Assembly: GCA_038248955.1 (NCBI GenBank) | Contig: JBBRWW010000058.1 | Location: forward strand, 1 to 17,360 | Reading direction: 5' to 3' | Origin: Lysobacter_K sp038248955 | GTDB lineage: Bacteria; Pseudomonadota; Gammaproteobacteria; Xanthomonadales; Xanthomonadaceae | Length of the DNA stretch: 17,360 bases | Shown here: positions 1 through 9,106 of the stretch, piece by piece | Layout: each line of letters opens with the position of its first letter | How positions within the stretch are numbered: position 1 is the first letter of the stretch | The notes under the pieces: generated by a model | Database searches by the model: none | What the model was told of the DNA's origin: nothing | The model's input: only the letters and a program-made list of their open reading frames with translations | Position numbers and translations under genes: made by a program

Positions 1-346
1 CGAACATCTCGTCGAGCGTGCCGAAACCGCCGGGCAGTGCCACGAACCCGTCGCTGAGGTCGAACATGCGCGCCTTGCGCTCATGCATGTTGGCGACCAC
101 CTCCAGGCGGGTGACGCCGCGGTGCGCGACCTCCATGCCGACCAGTTGCTCGGGAATCACCCCGATCACCTCGCCGCCGGCCGCCAGTACCGCATCGGCC
201 ACCACGCCCATCAGGCCGACATTGCCGCCGCCATAGACCAGCGCCAGTCCGTCACGGGCAAGGCGATCGCCCAATGCGATGGCGCGCACCGTGTAGATCG
301 GCCGCGAGCCGGAGTTGGAACCGCAGTAGACGCAGACGGATTTCAT
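1..346 (-). CDS. LOG family protein (TIGR00730 / lysine decarboxylase-like), 5' part only
   Basis: Partial gene. It starts at the ATG at 346-344 and runs off the left edge after about 115 codons (family members are usually about 180-240 residues). The N-terminus reads MKSVCVYCGSNSG, followed by a Rossmann-type YGGGNVGLMG segment near residue 40 and the diagnostic LOG motif PGGFGTLDE near residues 105-113, just before the cut. Characterised members are cytokinin riboside 5'-monophosphate phosphoribohydrolases, which release free base from nucleoside monophosphates; other bacterial members act as general nucleotide phosphoribohydrolases. The motif residues (GG, T and E) are intact, so the protein is probably active. 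A Shine-Dalgarno AGGAG lies at 362-358. The start is separated from lpd by a strong terminator, so the gene needs its own promoter, possibly within the lpd 3' end, or read-through. Family assignment is firm; exact substrate is unknown. Confidence 0.9.
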   Translation of the reverse strand, partial: MKSVCVYCGSNSGSRPIYTVRAIALGDRLARDGLALVYGGGNVGLMGVVADAVLAAGGEVIGVIPEQLVGMEVAHRGVTRLEVVANMHERKARMFDLSDGFVALPGGFGTLDEMF

Positions 347-368
347 CGACGGGGTGGCTCCTGTGCCG

Positions 369-399
369 CAAAAACAAAACGGCGCACCGAAGTGCGCCG
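369..399 (-). terminator. Intrinsic terminator of the sucA-sucB-lpd operon
   Basis: On the minus strand, 21 bases after the lpd stop codon, there is a perfect 8-bp stem (CGGCGCAC / GTGCGCCG, plus-strand 380-387 and 392-399). It is closed by a TTCG tetraloop and followed by TTTTGTTTTT (379-370). Stable stem, UUCG loop and U-rich tail are all present, so this is a textbook rho-independent terminator. It ends the odh operon and insulates the LOG gene downstream. Confidence 0.93.
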
Positions 400-419
400 A
401 TCGTCGGATCGAACCGGAC

Positions 420-1859
420 TCAGTTCGCCTTGTGGATCGCGCGCTTGTCGACCGCCATCGCGGCGTCGTGGATCGCCTCGGACAACGTCGGGTGCGCATG
501 GCAGATGCGCGCGAGATCGTCGGCGGAGCCCTTGAACTCCATCGCCAGGACGCCCTCGTGCACGAGTTCCGAGACGCCGACGCCAACCAGGTGCAGGCCC
601 AGAACGCGATCGGTCTCGGCGTGCGCGATCACCTTGACGAAACCCGCCGGCTCGCCCATCGCCACGGCGCGGGCCACTGCCGCGAACGGGAAGCTGCCGG
701 TCTTGTAGGGGGTGCCCTCGGCCTTGAGCTCCTCCTCGTTCTTGCCGACCCAGGCGATTTCCGGCTCGGTGTAGATCACCCACGGCACGGTGTCGAGGTT
801 GACGTGGCCGGGCAGCCCGGCGATCAGTTCGGCCACCGCGATGCCTTCCTCGAAGCCCTTGTGGGCCAGCATAGGCCCGCGCACGCAGTCGCCCGCGGCC
901 CAGACGCCATCGACGCCGGTGTGGCAATGCTCGTCGACCTCGATCTGGCCGCGGTCGCTGAGCCTGACGCCGGTGCCCTCGGCCAGTACGCCCTGGGTGG
1001 CGGGCCTGCGTCCGACGGCGACCAGCAGCTTGTCGACCACGATGGTGGTCTCGCCGGCGGCGTCGGTGTAGGTCACGTGGACTTCGGATTGCTTGTTCGG
1101 GCCGGTCTTCACTTCGGCCTTGCTGACCTTGGCGCCGAGCTTGATGTCCAGGCCCTGCTTCTTGAACTCGCGCGCGGCGGTCCTGGCGACCTCGGCGTCG
1201 ACCAGGGAGAGGAAGTTTGGCATCGCCTCCAGCATGGTGACCTGCGCGCCCAGGCGCTTCCACACGCTGCCCAGCTCCAGGCCGATCACGCCGGCGCCGA
1301 TCACGCCCAGGCGCTTGGGCACGGCGGTGAAGTCGAGACCGCCGACGTTGTCGACGATGTGTTCGCCGTCGAACTTCGCGAACGGCAGCTCAACCGAGAC
1401 CGAGCCGGGGGCGAGGATCACGTTGGTGCCCTTGAGCTCGACTTCGCTGCCGTCGTGTTGCTTCACCTTGACCACGTTGCCCGGATGCAGGGTGCCGAAG
1501 CCGAAGAACGGCGTGATCTTGTTGGCCTTGAACAGCATCGCGATGCCGCCGGTGAACTGTTTCACGATCTTGTCCTTGCGGGCGATCATGACCCCGACAT
1601 CCATCGCGGCGTCCTTGGTCGTGATGCCGTGCTCGCCGAACAGGTGCTGCACGTTATAGAACTGCCGCGAGCTGTCGAGCAGCGCCTTGGACGGCACGCA
1701 GCCGATACGCAGGCAGGTGCCACCGAGCGCCGGCTTGCCGTCCTTGCCCAGCGCGGCGTCGATGCAGGCGGTCTTCAGGCCCAGCTGCGCGGCGCGGATG
1801 GCGGCGTGGTAGCCGGCAGGGCCGGCACCGATGACGACGACGTCGAATTGTTCGGACAT
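420..1859 (-). CDS. lpd: Dihydrolipoamide dehydrogenase (E3 of 2-oxoglutarate dehydrogenase)
   Basis: 479 residues, normal for the family. It is the FAD-dependent E3 that reoxidises dihydrolipoyl groups on E2 and passes electrons to NAD+. Visible motifs: FAD-binding GAGPAG at residues 11-16; redox-active disulfide Cys49/Cys54 in GGTCLRIGCVPSK; NAD-binding GAGVIGLELG from residue 188; second FAD motif AAGDC near 321-325; C-terminal catalytic HPTLSE with His456 and Glu461. The frame stays open upstream, but MSEQFDVVVIGAG matches the normal E3 N-terminus and the upstream codons run through REP-like repeat DNA, so ATG 1859 is chosen. No lipoyl domain is fused at the N-terminus. It is the third gene after sucA and sucB, 157 bp from sucB, which fits a dedicated odh E3. 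It could also serve pyruvate dehydrogenase. Confidence 0.96.
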   Translation of the reverse strand: MSEQFDVVVIGAGPAGYHAAIRAAQLGLKTACIDAALGKDGKPALGGTCLRIGCVPSKALLDSSRQFYNVQHLFGEHGITTKDAAMDVGVMIARKDKIVKQFTGGIAMLFKANKITPFFGFGTLHPGNVVKVKQHDGSEVELKGTNVILAPGSVSVELPFAKFDGEHIVDNVGGLDFTAVPKRLGVIGAGVIGLELGSVWKRLGAQVTMLEAMPNFLSLVDAEVARTAAREFKKQGLDIKLGAKVSKAEVKTGPNKQSEVHVTYTDAAGETTIVVDKLLVAVGRRPATQGVLAEGTGVRLSDRGQIEVDEHCHTGVDGVWAAGDCVRGPMLAHKGFEEGIAVAELIAGLPGHVNLDTVPWVIYTEPEIAWVGKNEEELKAEGTPYKTGSFPFAAVARAVAMGEPAGFVKVIAHAETDRVLGLHLVGVGVSELVHEGVLAMEFKGSADDLARICHAHPTLSEAIHDAAMAVDKRAIHKAN

Positions 1860-1884
1860 GGTGTTCTCGCTGTGGTTTTTGGCG

Positions 1885-1919
1885 CCTTCCCCCGATTGCG
1901 GGAGAAGGTCGGGATGGGG
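1885..1919 (+). repeat. REP-like palindromic unit, first of an inverted pair
   Basis: An imperfect 10-bp stem (1885-1894 with 1899-1908, one mismatch, ATTG loop) is followed by a G-rich tail, TCGGGATGGGG. The reverse complement of 1971-2007 gives the same stem-plus-tail layout, so this is one half of a BIME-like pair. It lies just upstream of the lpd start in the sucB-lpd gap. I infer a RAYT-type REP from the pattern; no transposase is in the window. Confidence 0.75.
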
Positions 1920-1970
1920 CGTGTTGCTGCTGCTCACCCGTATTGCCGGCGAGTCCCGCACTGCGACGTA

Positions 1971-2007
1971 CCCCCACCCTGGACCTCCCCCGCGAGCGGG
2001 GGAAGGG
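1971..2007 (-). repeat. REP-like palindromic unit, second of an inverted pair
   Basis: Inverted copy of the unit at 1885-1919. Its stem occupies about 1985-2006 (CCCCCG/CGGGGG core, four-base GCGA-type loop), and its tail, on the plus strand, is CCCCCACCCTGGA. It starts 10 bp downstream of the sucB stop codon. In the transcript the two units could each fold alone or pair with each other across about 50 nt. Confidence 0.75.
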
Positions 2008-2016
2008 ACTGACGGC

Positions 2017-3258
2017 TCACATCCCGAGCAGCATCCGGTGCGGATTCTCGAGCTGGTTCTTGATGTCGACCAGGAACAGCACCGCGTCCTTGCCATCGAT
2101 GACGCGGTGGTCGTAGGACAGCGCGATGTACATCATCGGCGCAGCGACCACCTGGCCGTTCTCGACGATCGGCCGTTCCTTGATCGTATGCATGCCCAGG
2201 ATCGCCGACTGCGGCGGGTTGACGATCGGCGTCGACATCAGCGAGCCGAACGTGCCGCCGTTGGTGATCGTGAACGTGCCGCCCTGCAGGTCGTCGAGCG
2301 CCAACTTGCCGTCGCGCGCCTTCCTGGCGTATTCGGCGATCCCGGACTCGATGTCGGCGAAGCCCATGCGCTCGACGTTGCGCAGCACCGGCGTGACCAG
2401 GCCCTTCTCGGTCGACACCGCGATCGAGATGTCGGCGTAGCCGTGATAGATCACGTCGTTGCCATCGACCGAGGCATTGACTGCCGGATGGCGCTGCAAT
2501 GCGTTCGCGGCAGCCTTGGCGAAGAAGCTCATGAAGCCGAGCTTGATGCCGTTGGCCTTCTCGAACGATTCGCCCAGTTCCTTGCGCATTGCCATGACCT
2601 TGGCGAGGTTGACCTCGTTGAACGACGTCAGCATCGCGATCGAGTTTTTCGACTGCATCAGGCGCTCGGCGATGCGGGCGCGCATGCGGGTCATCGGCAC
2701 GCGCTCTTCCGGACGTGCGCCGCCACTGACGCCGGCGGTCTTGCCGCTGGCGTAGTTGATGATGTCTTCCTTGGTGACCGCGCCCTTGCGGCCGGTGCCC
2801 TCGACCTGCGACGGGTCGACGCCGTCCTTGACCGCGGTGAAACGCGCGCCCGGCGGCAGTGAATCGGCCGACGCGGGGGCGGTCTTCGCCGTCGCCGGCG
2901 CTGCGGCGGCCTTGGAAGCCCCGGCCTTGGGCTGGACTGGCTTGGCCTCGGCCGTGGCGGCGGCATCGTTCTTGGCATCGATCGCCTTGTCCGAGACGCT
3001 GGCCGCCGCCGCCGGCGCAGCGCCGGCCTCGACGATGGCCAGCAGCTGCTCGCTGGTCACCGTGGCGCCGACCTCGAACTTGATCTCCTTGAGCACGCCA
3101 TCGACCGGCGACGGCACTTCCAGAACCACCTTGTCGGTTTCGAGGTCGACCAGGTTCTCGTCGCGCTTGACCGCATCGCCGGGCTTCTTGTGCCACGCGG
3201 CGATGGTCGCGTCGGAGACGGACTCGGGCAGGACCGGGACTTTGATTTCGGTGCTCAT
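2017..3258 (-). CDS. sucB: 2-oxoglutarate dehydrogenase E2, dihydrolipoyllysine succinyltransferase
   Basis: 413 residues, the usual E2o length. It transfers the succinyl group from lipoate to CoA and forms the core of the complex. Domains in order: a single lipoyl domain (about 1-78) with acceptor Lys43 in LETDKVVLE; an Ala/Pro/Lys-rich flexible linker (about 80-132); a peripheral-subunit-binding domain (about 133-170, with GTGRKGAVTKEDI); a catalytic acyltransferase domain (about 185-413) with HRVIDG giving His384 and Asp388. A single lipoyl domain and the succinyltransferase-type ending separate it from multi-lipoyl pyruvate dehydrogenase E2. The start ATG 3258 is supported by AGGA at 3270-3267, 8 nt upstream. 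It lies 101 bp after sucA and 157 bp before lpd. Confidence 0.96.
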   Translation of the reverse strand: MSTEIKVPVLPESVSDATIAAWHKKPGDAVKRDENLVDLETDKVVLEVPSPVDGVLKEIKFEVGATVTSEQLLAIVEAGAAPAAAASVSDKAIDAKNDAAATAEAKPVQPKAGASKAAAAPATAKTAPASADSLPPGARFTAVKDGVDPSQVEGTGRKGAVTKEDIINYASGKTAGVSGGARPEERVPMTRMRARIAERLMQSKNSIAMLTSFNEVNLAKVMAMRKELGESFEKANGIKLGFMSFFAKAAANALQRHPAVNASVDGNDVIYHGYADISIAVSTEKGLVTPVLRNVERMGFADIESGIAEYARKARDGKLALDDLQGGTFTITNGGTFGSLMSTPIVNPPQSAILGMHTIKERPIVENGQVVAAPMMYIALSYDHRVIDGKDAVLFLVDIKNQLENPHRMLLGM

Positions 3259-3359
3259 GGGGTGCGTCCTAAAGTGAAAATGTCATTCCGGGGGAAATCC
3301 GGATGTTTGGTGCGTCCGGGCCGCAGCCTGGCGTTGCGCCCGTAAAGGCGATCGCGCTG

Positions 3360-6206
<2,847 letters not shown>

Positions 6207-6252
6207 GATGGTGGTCGGGAAACTCTTGGAAGGAAGGGGGACGGCGGGATGG

Positions 6253-6264
6253 CGCCCGAAGGCG
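6253..6264 (-). promoter_or_regulatory. UUCG-loop hairpin in the sucA 5' leader
   Basis: On the minus strand CGCC-TTCG-GGCG forms a 4-bp stem closed by the extra-stable C(UUCG)G tetraloop. It lies between the proposed -10 box and the GTG start of sucA, about 47 nt upstream of the start. It may stabilise the leader or be incidental. No U-run follows, so it is not an intrinsic terminator. Confidence 0.4.
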
Positions 6265-6289
6265 GCTATTCAGGCAGTCAAGATCGGGA

Positions 6290-6295
6290 ATTATA
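6290..6295 (-). promoter_or_regulatory. Candidate sigma70 -10 box for sucA-sucB-lpd
   Basis: A perfect TATAAT reads on the minus strand at 6295-6290, in a region otherwise very GC-rich, about 84 bp upstream of the sucA GTG. This would give a leader of roughly 75 nt. The sequence 17 bp further upstream (GCCGCG) is a poor -35, so the promoter may need an activator or be a chance match. It is the best promoter candidate in the 248-bp gap. Confidence 0.5.
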
Positions 6296-6346
6296 GCGGC
6301 AGGCTTCGGTCTCGCGGCCATGCGCGGCATCAAACGCTGGTCCAGG

Positions 6347-6369
6347 GCTCCTGCGGTACAGGCAGGAGC
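6347..6369 (-). terminator. Stem-loop between the GNAT gene and sucA, terminator-like without a U-run
   Basis: A perfect 8-bp stem (GCTCCTGC at 6347-6354 with GCAGGAGC at 6362-6369, 7-nt loop) lies about 85 bp after the acetyltransferase stop and upstream of the sucA -10 box. Its position suits the end of the purB-side operon, but the bases after it on the minus strand (CCTGGACC) are not U-rich. It could be a processing or pause site. The rest of gap 6207-6454 shows no gene. Confidence 0.4.
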
Positions 6370-6454
6370 GCCGCAGCGGCCCGATGCCCGGTTCGCGATG
6401 GACAAGCGAAAGTGCAAGCGATCGCGCCGACCGGGCGCTACTGCATGCGGCCGG

Positions 6455-7360
6455 TCAGATGCCGAGCGCCCGGAACTCGCTGCCGGGGCGGGCGCGCTCC
6501 CACATCGGCTCGAAGGCCGCGCGCAGCTGGCGGGCGCGCGGCTCGCCGTCCAGGTGGGTCTCGCCGTCGAAGCGGTGCCCCAGCGTGCGGAAGTACCAGC
6601 CGCCGCGATCATTGACCACGAAGGCCGAGGCGTAGGCCAGGTCGCCGGGCTCCTCGACGGCGCGGAACGCAAACGCGCTGGGCAGCCGTTGCGCCAGTGC
6701 GATCAGCGGCGAGAGGGCGCGCTGCGGCGTGCCGGGATCCTGCAGCAGGATCCGCGCCTCGCCACCCTGGGCGGCGAACGCGCGCAGCGCCGCCAGGACC
6801 TCGGGAGCGTCGAGCAGGCCGGGGTCGAGGTCGCGACTGTAGACCTGCAGGCCGCGCCGGGCGCGGGCGATCACGCCGAGCGTGGCCGCCTGCGCGGCGG
6901 AGCGGGTTTCCACCGCAGTGGGCTTGTCGACCAGCCGATGCATCGCCTGGTGGTCGATGCCGGCCTCGACGAACGGCGCGTCGCAGGGCAGGAAACCGTG
7001 GCGAACGTAGAAGCCGATCGCCGATACCTGTGCGTGCAGCGAGACCGCGCGCCAGCCCGCGCGGCGGGCCTCGTCGATCAGGGCCAGCAGCAGGGCGTCG
7101 CCGACGCCCCGTCCCCGCCAGTCGGCAAGCACCGCCATCCGGCCGATCTTGTGCTCCGGGGTCAGCCGGCCGGTGCCGATCGGCCGGCCCTCGGCGTCGC
7201 GCGCGAGCACGTGCCGGCAAAGCGGATCCAGATCGTCCCACTCCAGGTCCAGCGGCACGTTCTGCTCCCGCACGAACACCGTCTCGCGCACGCTGCGCAG
7301 GTCGGGCAGGGCGCGTTCGTACTCCACCGTTTCGACGCGGAACCCCGGCCCGGTGCTCAT
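6455..7360 (-). CDS. GNAT family N-acetyltransferase with C-terminal PLD-like/DUF7931-type domain
   Basis: 301 residues in two parts. Residues 1 to about 145 are a GNAT fold: the segment IGTGRLTP (61-68) and acetyl-CoA motif A (RMAVLADWRGRGVGDALL, about 74-91, with the R-G-x-G-x-G/A loop), then FYVRHGF near 117-123. It should acetylate an amine, but the substrate is not readable. Residues about 150-301 (ARRGLQVYSRDLDPGLLD, ARILLQDP, and the ending WERARPGSEFRALGI) are a separate domain. It resembles stand-alone proteins in other gammaproteobacteria that I recall as DUF7931 and phospholipase D-like; this label needs a profile search. The ATG at 7360 overlaps the upstream oxygenase stop by 4 nt (ATGA), which fixes the start and suggests translational coupling. 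Confidence 0.85.
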   Translation of the reverse strand: MSTGPGFRVETVEYERALPDLRSVRETVFVREQNVPLDLEWDDLDPLCRHVLARDAEGRPIGTGRLTPEHKIGRMAVLADWRGRGVGDALLLALIDEARRAGWRAVSLHAQVSAIGFYVRHGFLPCDAPFVEAGIDHQAMHRLVDKPTAVETRSAAQAATLGVIARARRGLQVYSRDLDPGLLDAPEVLAALRAFAAQGGEARILLQDPGTPQRALSPLIALAQRLPSAFAFRAVEEPGDLAYASAFVVNDRGGWYFRTLGHRFDGETHLDGEPRARQLRAAFEPMWERARPGSEFRALGI

Positions 7361-8625
7361 CCGTCGTCTCCCTCGTCCGTCGCCAACCGGTAATGGCCGG
7401 TCTGGATCAGCTCGAACACGCGGTCGCGGCCGGCTTCGGACAGCGTCGCATAGGCGGCGCCGTCGAGCTGCGCGGCGTTGGCGATGCGCTTGGCGTCGCG
7501 CGCGGGCAGGCTGAAATCCTCGCCGTTGACGTACAGGCTCGCGCCGCGTTTCGCCTTGCGCCAGGCCATGCGCGAATACGGATGCCGCCACAGGCTGGCG
7601 CCGTGCTGCAGGTCCCATTCGATCTCGATGCGCGAGCGCTCGTCGCCACCGGGCAGGACCTCGCCCGCATTGCGATAGACGGTCATGAAGCGGCCAAACC
7701 AGTCGCCGAGACGGTCGGGATCATTCATGCGCAGCAGGTTGAGCGCGTCGACTGCGCGGTCCATCGCCGCGGCGTCGATCTCGCAGGGATCGGCGGCGGG
7801 CTGAAGGTCGGGATCGCTGTAGCGCAGGCCATCGTCGGCATCGGCGCTGAGCGTGTCGACGAAATCCCCGAGCAGTTCCGCCGCCGACGGCGCGCGCATG
7901 CCCACCGAAAGCGTCAGGCAGGCGTCTTCGGCGACACCGTGGTGGGGCACGCCGGGTGGCAGGTACAGCATGTCGCCGGGACCGAGCACCCAGTCATGGG
8001 TCGCCGTGAAGCTGCGCAGCAGCTTGAGCTCGACGTCATCGCGGAAGTCCAGCGGCGGCGCGGCTTGGCCCAGCGCCACCGACGCGTCGACCTGCCAGCG
8101 CCGATGTCCCTGCGACTGCAGCAGGAACACATCGTACTGGTCGACGTGCGCGCCGACCGAGCCGCCTGGCGCGGCGAACGACACCATGATGTCGTCGATC
8201 CGCCAGCGCGGCAGGAAGTCGAACGCCTCCAGCACGCGTGCGACATCCATGTCCCACTTGTCCACGTCCTGCACCAGCAGCGTCCAGTCCTGCTGCGGCA
8301 TGCCGGGAAACATCGCCTCGGCGAACGGACCGGACTGGAGGCTCCAGCCATCGCTGCTGCGGTCATGGATGACGATGCGCGACAGCGCGGTCTCCTCGCA
8401 GGCCAGACCGGCGAGGTCCTCGGGTTCGATCGGCGAGCCGCCATCGGGCGCGGCGAACTGCGCGAACGCATTGCGGATCAGCAGCGGTCGTTTCTGCCAG
8501 TAGTCGCGCAGGAAGGTTTCCGGCGGCATGCCCAGCGGTGGCAGCGCGAGGGCATCGATCTCGAACGGCAGCGACGACGCGGTCCGCTTCGCCGCGGGCC
8601 GGGGGGCGGGTTTGAGCTTCTTCAT
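7357..8625 (-). CDS. roxA: JmjC/cupin 2-oxoglutarate oxygenase, ribosomal protein uL16 arginine hydroxylase type (RoxA/YcfD)
   Basis: 422 residues. The E. coli relative (YcfD/RoxA) hydroxylates an arginine of ribosomal protein uL16 using Fe(II), O2 and 2-oxoglutarate. Visible: YWQKRPLLIRN (42-52), the usual entry segment; the iron-binding HxD as His160/Asp162 in GAHVDQYDVF; a GHRRW segment (173-177) with the probable co-substrate-contacting Arg; the distal iron ligand His228 in YLPPGVPHHG. About 20 basic, Pro/Ala-rich residues precede the domain, and the C-terminal part (about 290-422) matches the winged-helix-like tail of the family. Start ATG 8625 overlaps the upstream stop by 4 nt, and the 3' end overlaps the next start by 4 nt. 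The E. coli gene also lies near purB, which supports the call. Confidence 0.88.
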   Translation of the reverse strand: MKKLKPAPRPAAKRTASSLPFEIDALALPPLGMPPETFLRDYWQKRPLLIRNAFAQFAAPDGGSPIEPEDLAGLACEETALSRIVIHDRSSDGWSLQSGPFAEAMFPGMPQQDWTLLVQDVDKWDMDVARVLEAFDFLPRWRIDDIMVSFAAPGGSVGAHVDQYDVFLLQSQGHRRWQVDASVALGQAAPPLDFRDDVELKLLRSFTATHDWVLGPGDMLYLPPGVPHHGVAEDACLTLSVGMRAPSAAELLGDFVDTLSADADDGLRYSDPDLQPAADPCEIDAAAMDRAVDALNLLRMNDPDRLGDWFGRFMTVYRNAGEVLPGGDERSRIEIEWDLQHGASLWRHPYSRMAWRKAKRGASLYVNGEDFSLPARDAKRIANAAQLDGAAYATLSEAGRDRVFELIQTGHYRLATDEGDDG

Positions 8626-9020
8626 GTCGAGATCTCGTCGTAGCCGCGCCCGCTGAACTGCAGCAGGCACCAGCCGTGGCCGAACGGGTCGGCGAGTTGA
8701 ACGATGCGGCCCCACACGGTTTCGCGGGTCGCGCCTTCCTGGGCGGCGCCGGCGGCGATCGCGCGGGCGAGGGCGGAATCCAGGTCGTCGACCACCACGT
8801 CGCAGTGGATCGGGGTCCAGTGGCGGGCGTAGTCGCGGCGGGACTCGCCCGCGGTCACGGTTAGAGGCGCCTTGTGCAGCAGGTAGATCGGTACGTCGCC
8901 GCCGAGCAGCTCGATTGCGTCGTCACCGAAGCGCCGGCCGACATGCAGGCCAAACGCGGGCAGGTAGAACGCCAGCGCGGGGGCCAGGGCGGGGACGTCG
9001 ATGTTGACCAGCAGTTTCAT
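8622..9020 (-). CDS. VOC superfamily (glyoxalase/bleomycin-resistance fold) protein
   Basis: 132 residues, one two-module VOC unit. The first half is MKLLVNIDVPALAPALAFYLPAF-like; the second is HCDVVVDDLDSALARAI followed by the typical VWGRIVQLADPFGHGWCLLQF. This DPFGHGW ending is common in glyoxalase-like proteins of unknown substrate, so no reaction can be given. An in-frame GTG lies 9 bp upstream, but ATG 9020 is preferred because GAGGTG sits 6 nt upstream of it. It lies 86 bp downstream of purB, and its stop overlaps the roxA start by ATGA. Confidence 0.85.
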   Translation of the reverse strand: MKLLVNIDVPALAPALAFYLPAFGLHVGRRFGDDAIELLGGDVPIYLLHKAPLTVTAGESRRDYARHWTPIHCDVVVDDLDSALARAIAAGAAQEGATRETVWGRIVQLADPFGHGWCLLQFSGRGYDEIST

Positions 9021-9072
9021 GTTCGCCACCTCGGATCGGCTTCAACGGCGGGCTGTCCCACCCGGATACGTC

Positions 9073-9094
9073 CCGGCCGACGGTGTCCGGCCGG
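9073..9094 (-). terminator. Short GC hairpin between purB and the VOC gene
   Basis: A 7-bp stem CCGGCCG/CGGCCGG with an 8-nt loop begins 12 bp after the purB stop codon, in the 86-bp gap. No U-rich tract follows on the minus strand, so at most it is a weak or rho-assisted attenuator, or an mRNA 3'-end stabiliser, separating purB from the three genes that follow. Confidence 0.3.
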
Positions 9095-9106
9095 TTGCTG
9101 CCCTCG

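Noticed and set aside
343..2012. Long open frames opposite and alongside lpd, including a plus-strand frame of more than 500 codons.
   Set aside because: They are antisense or shifted frames of lpd, which shows full E3 motifs. Their composition (His/Ala/Asp/Leu-rich) is the usual shadow of GC-ending codons.
1860..2096. N-terminal extension of Lpd by 79 residues.
   Set aside because: The extension would be translated REP-like repeat DNA overlapping the sucB end (giving PARGGGPGWG-type text). The family start is MSEQFDVVVIGAG.
3261..3317. Direct repeat GGTGCGTCC (3261-3269 and 3309-3317) in the sucA-sucB gap.
   Set aside because: Nine bases, only two copies; one copy is part of the sucB Shine-Dalgarno region. 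Likely chance.
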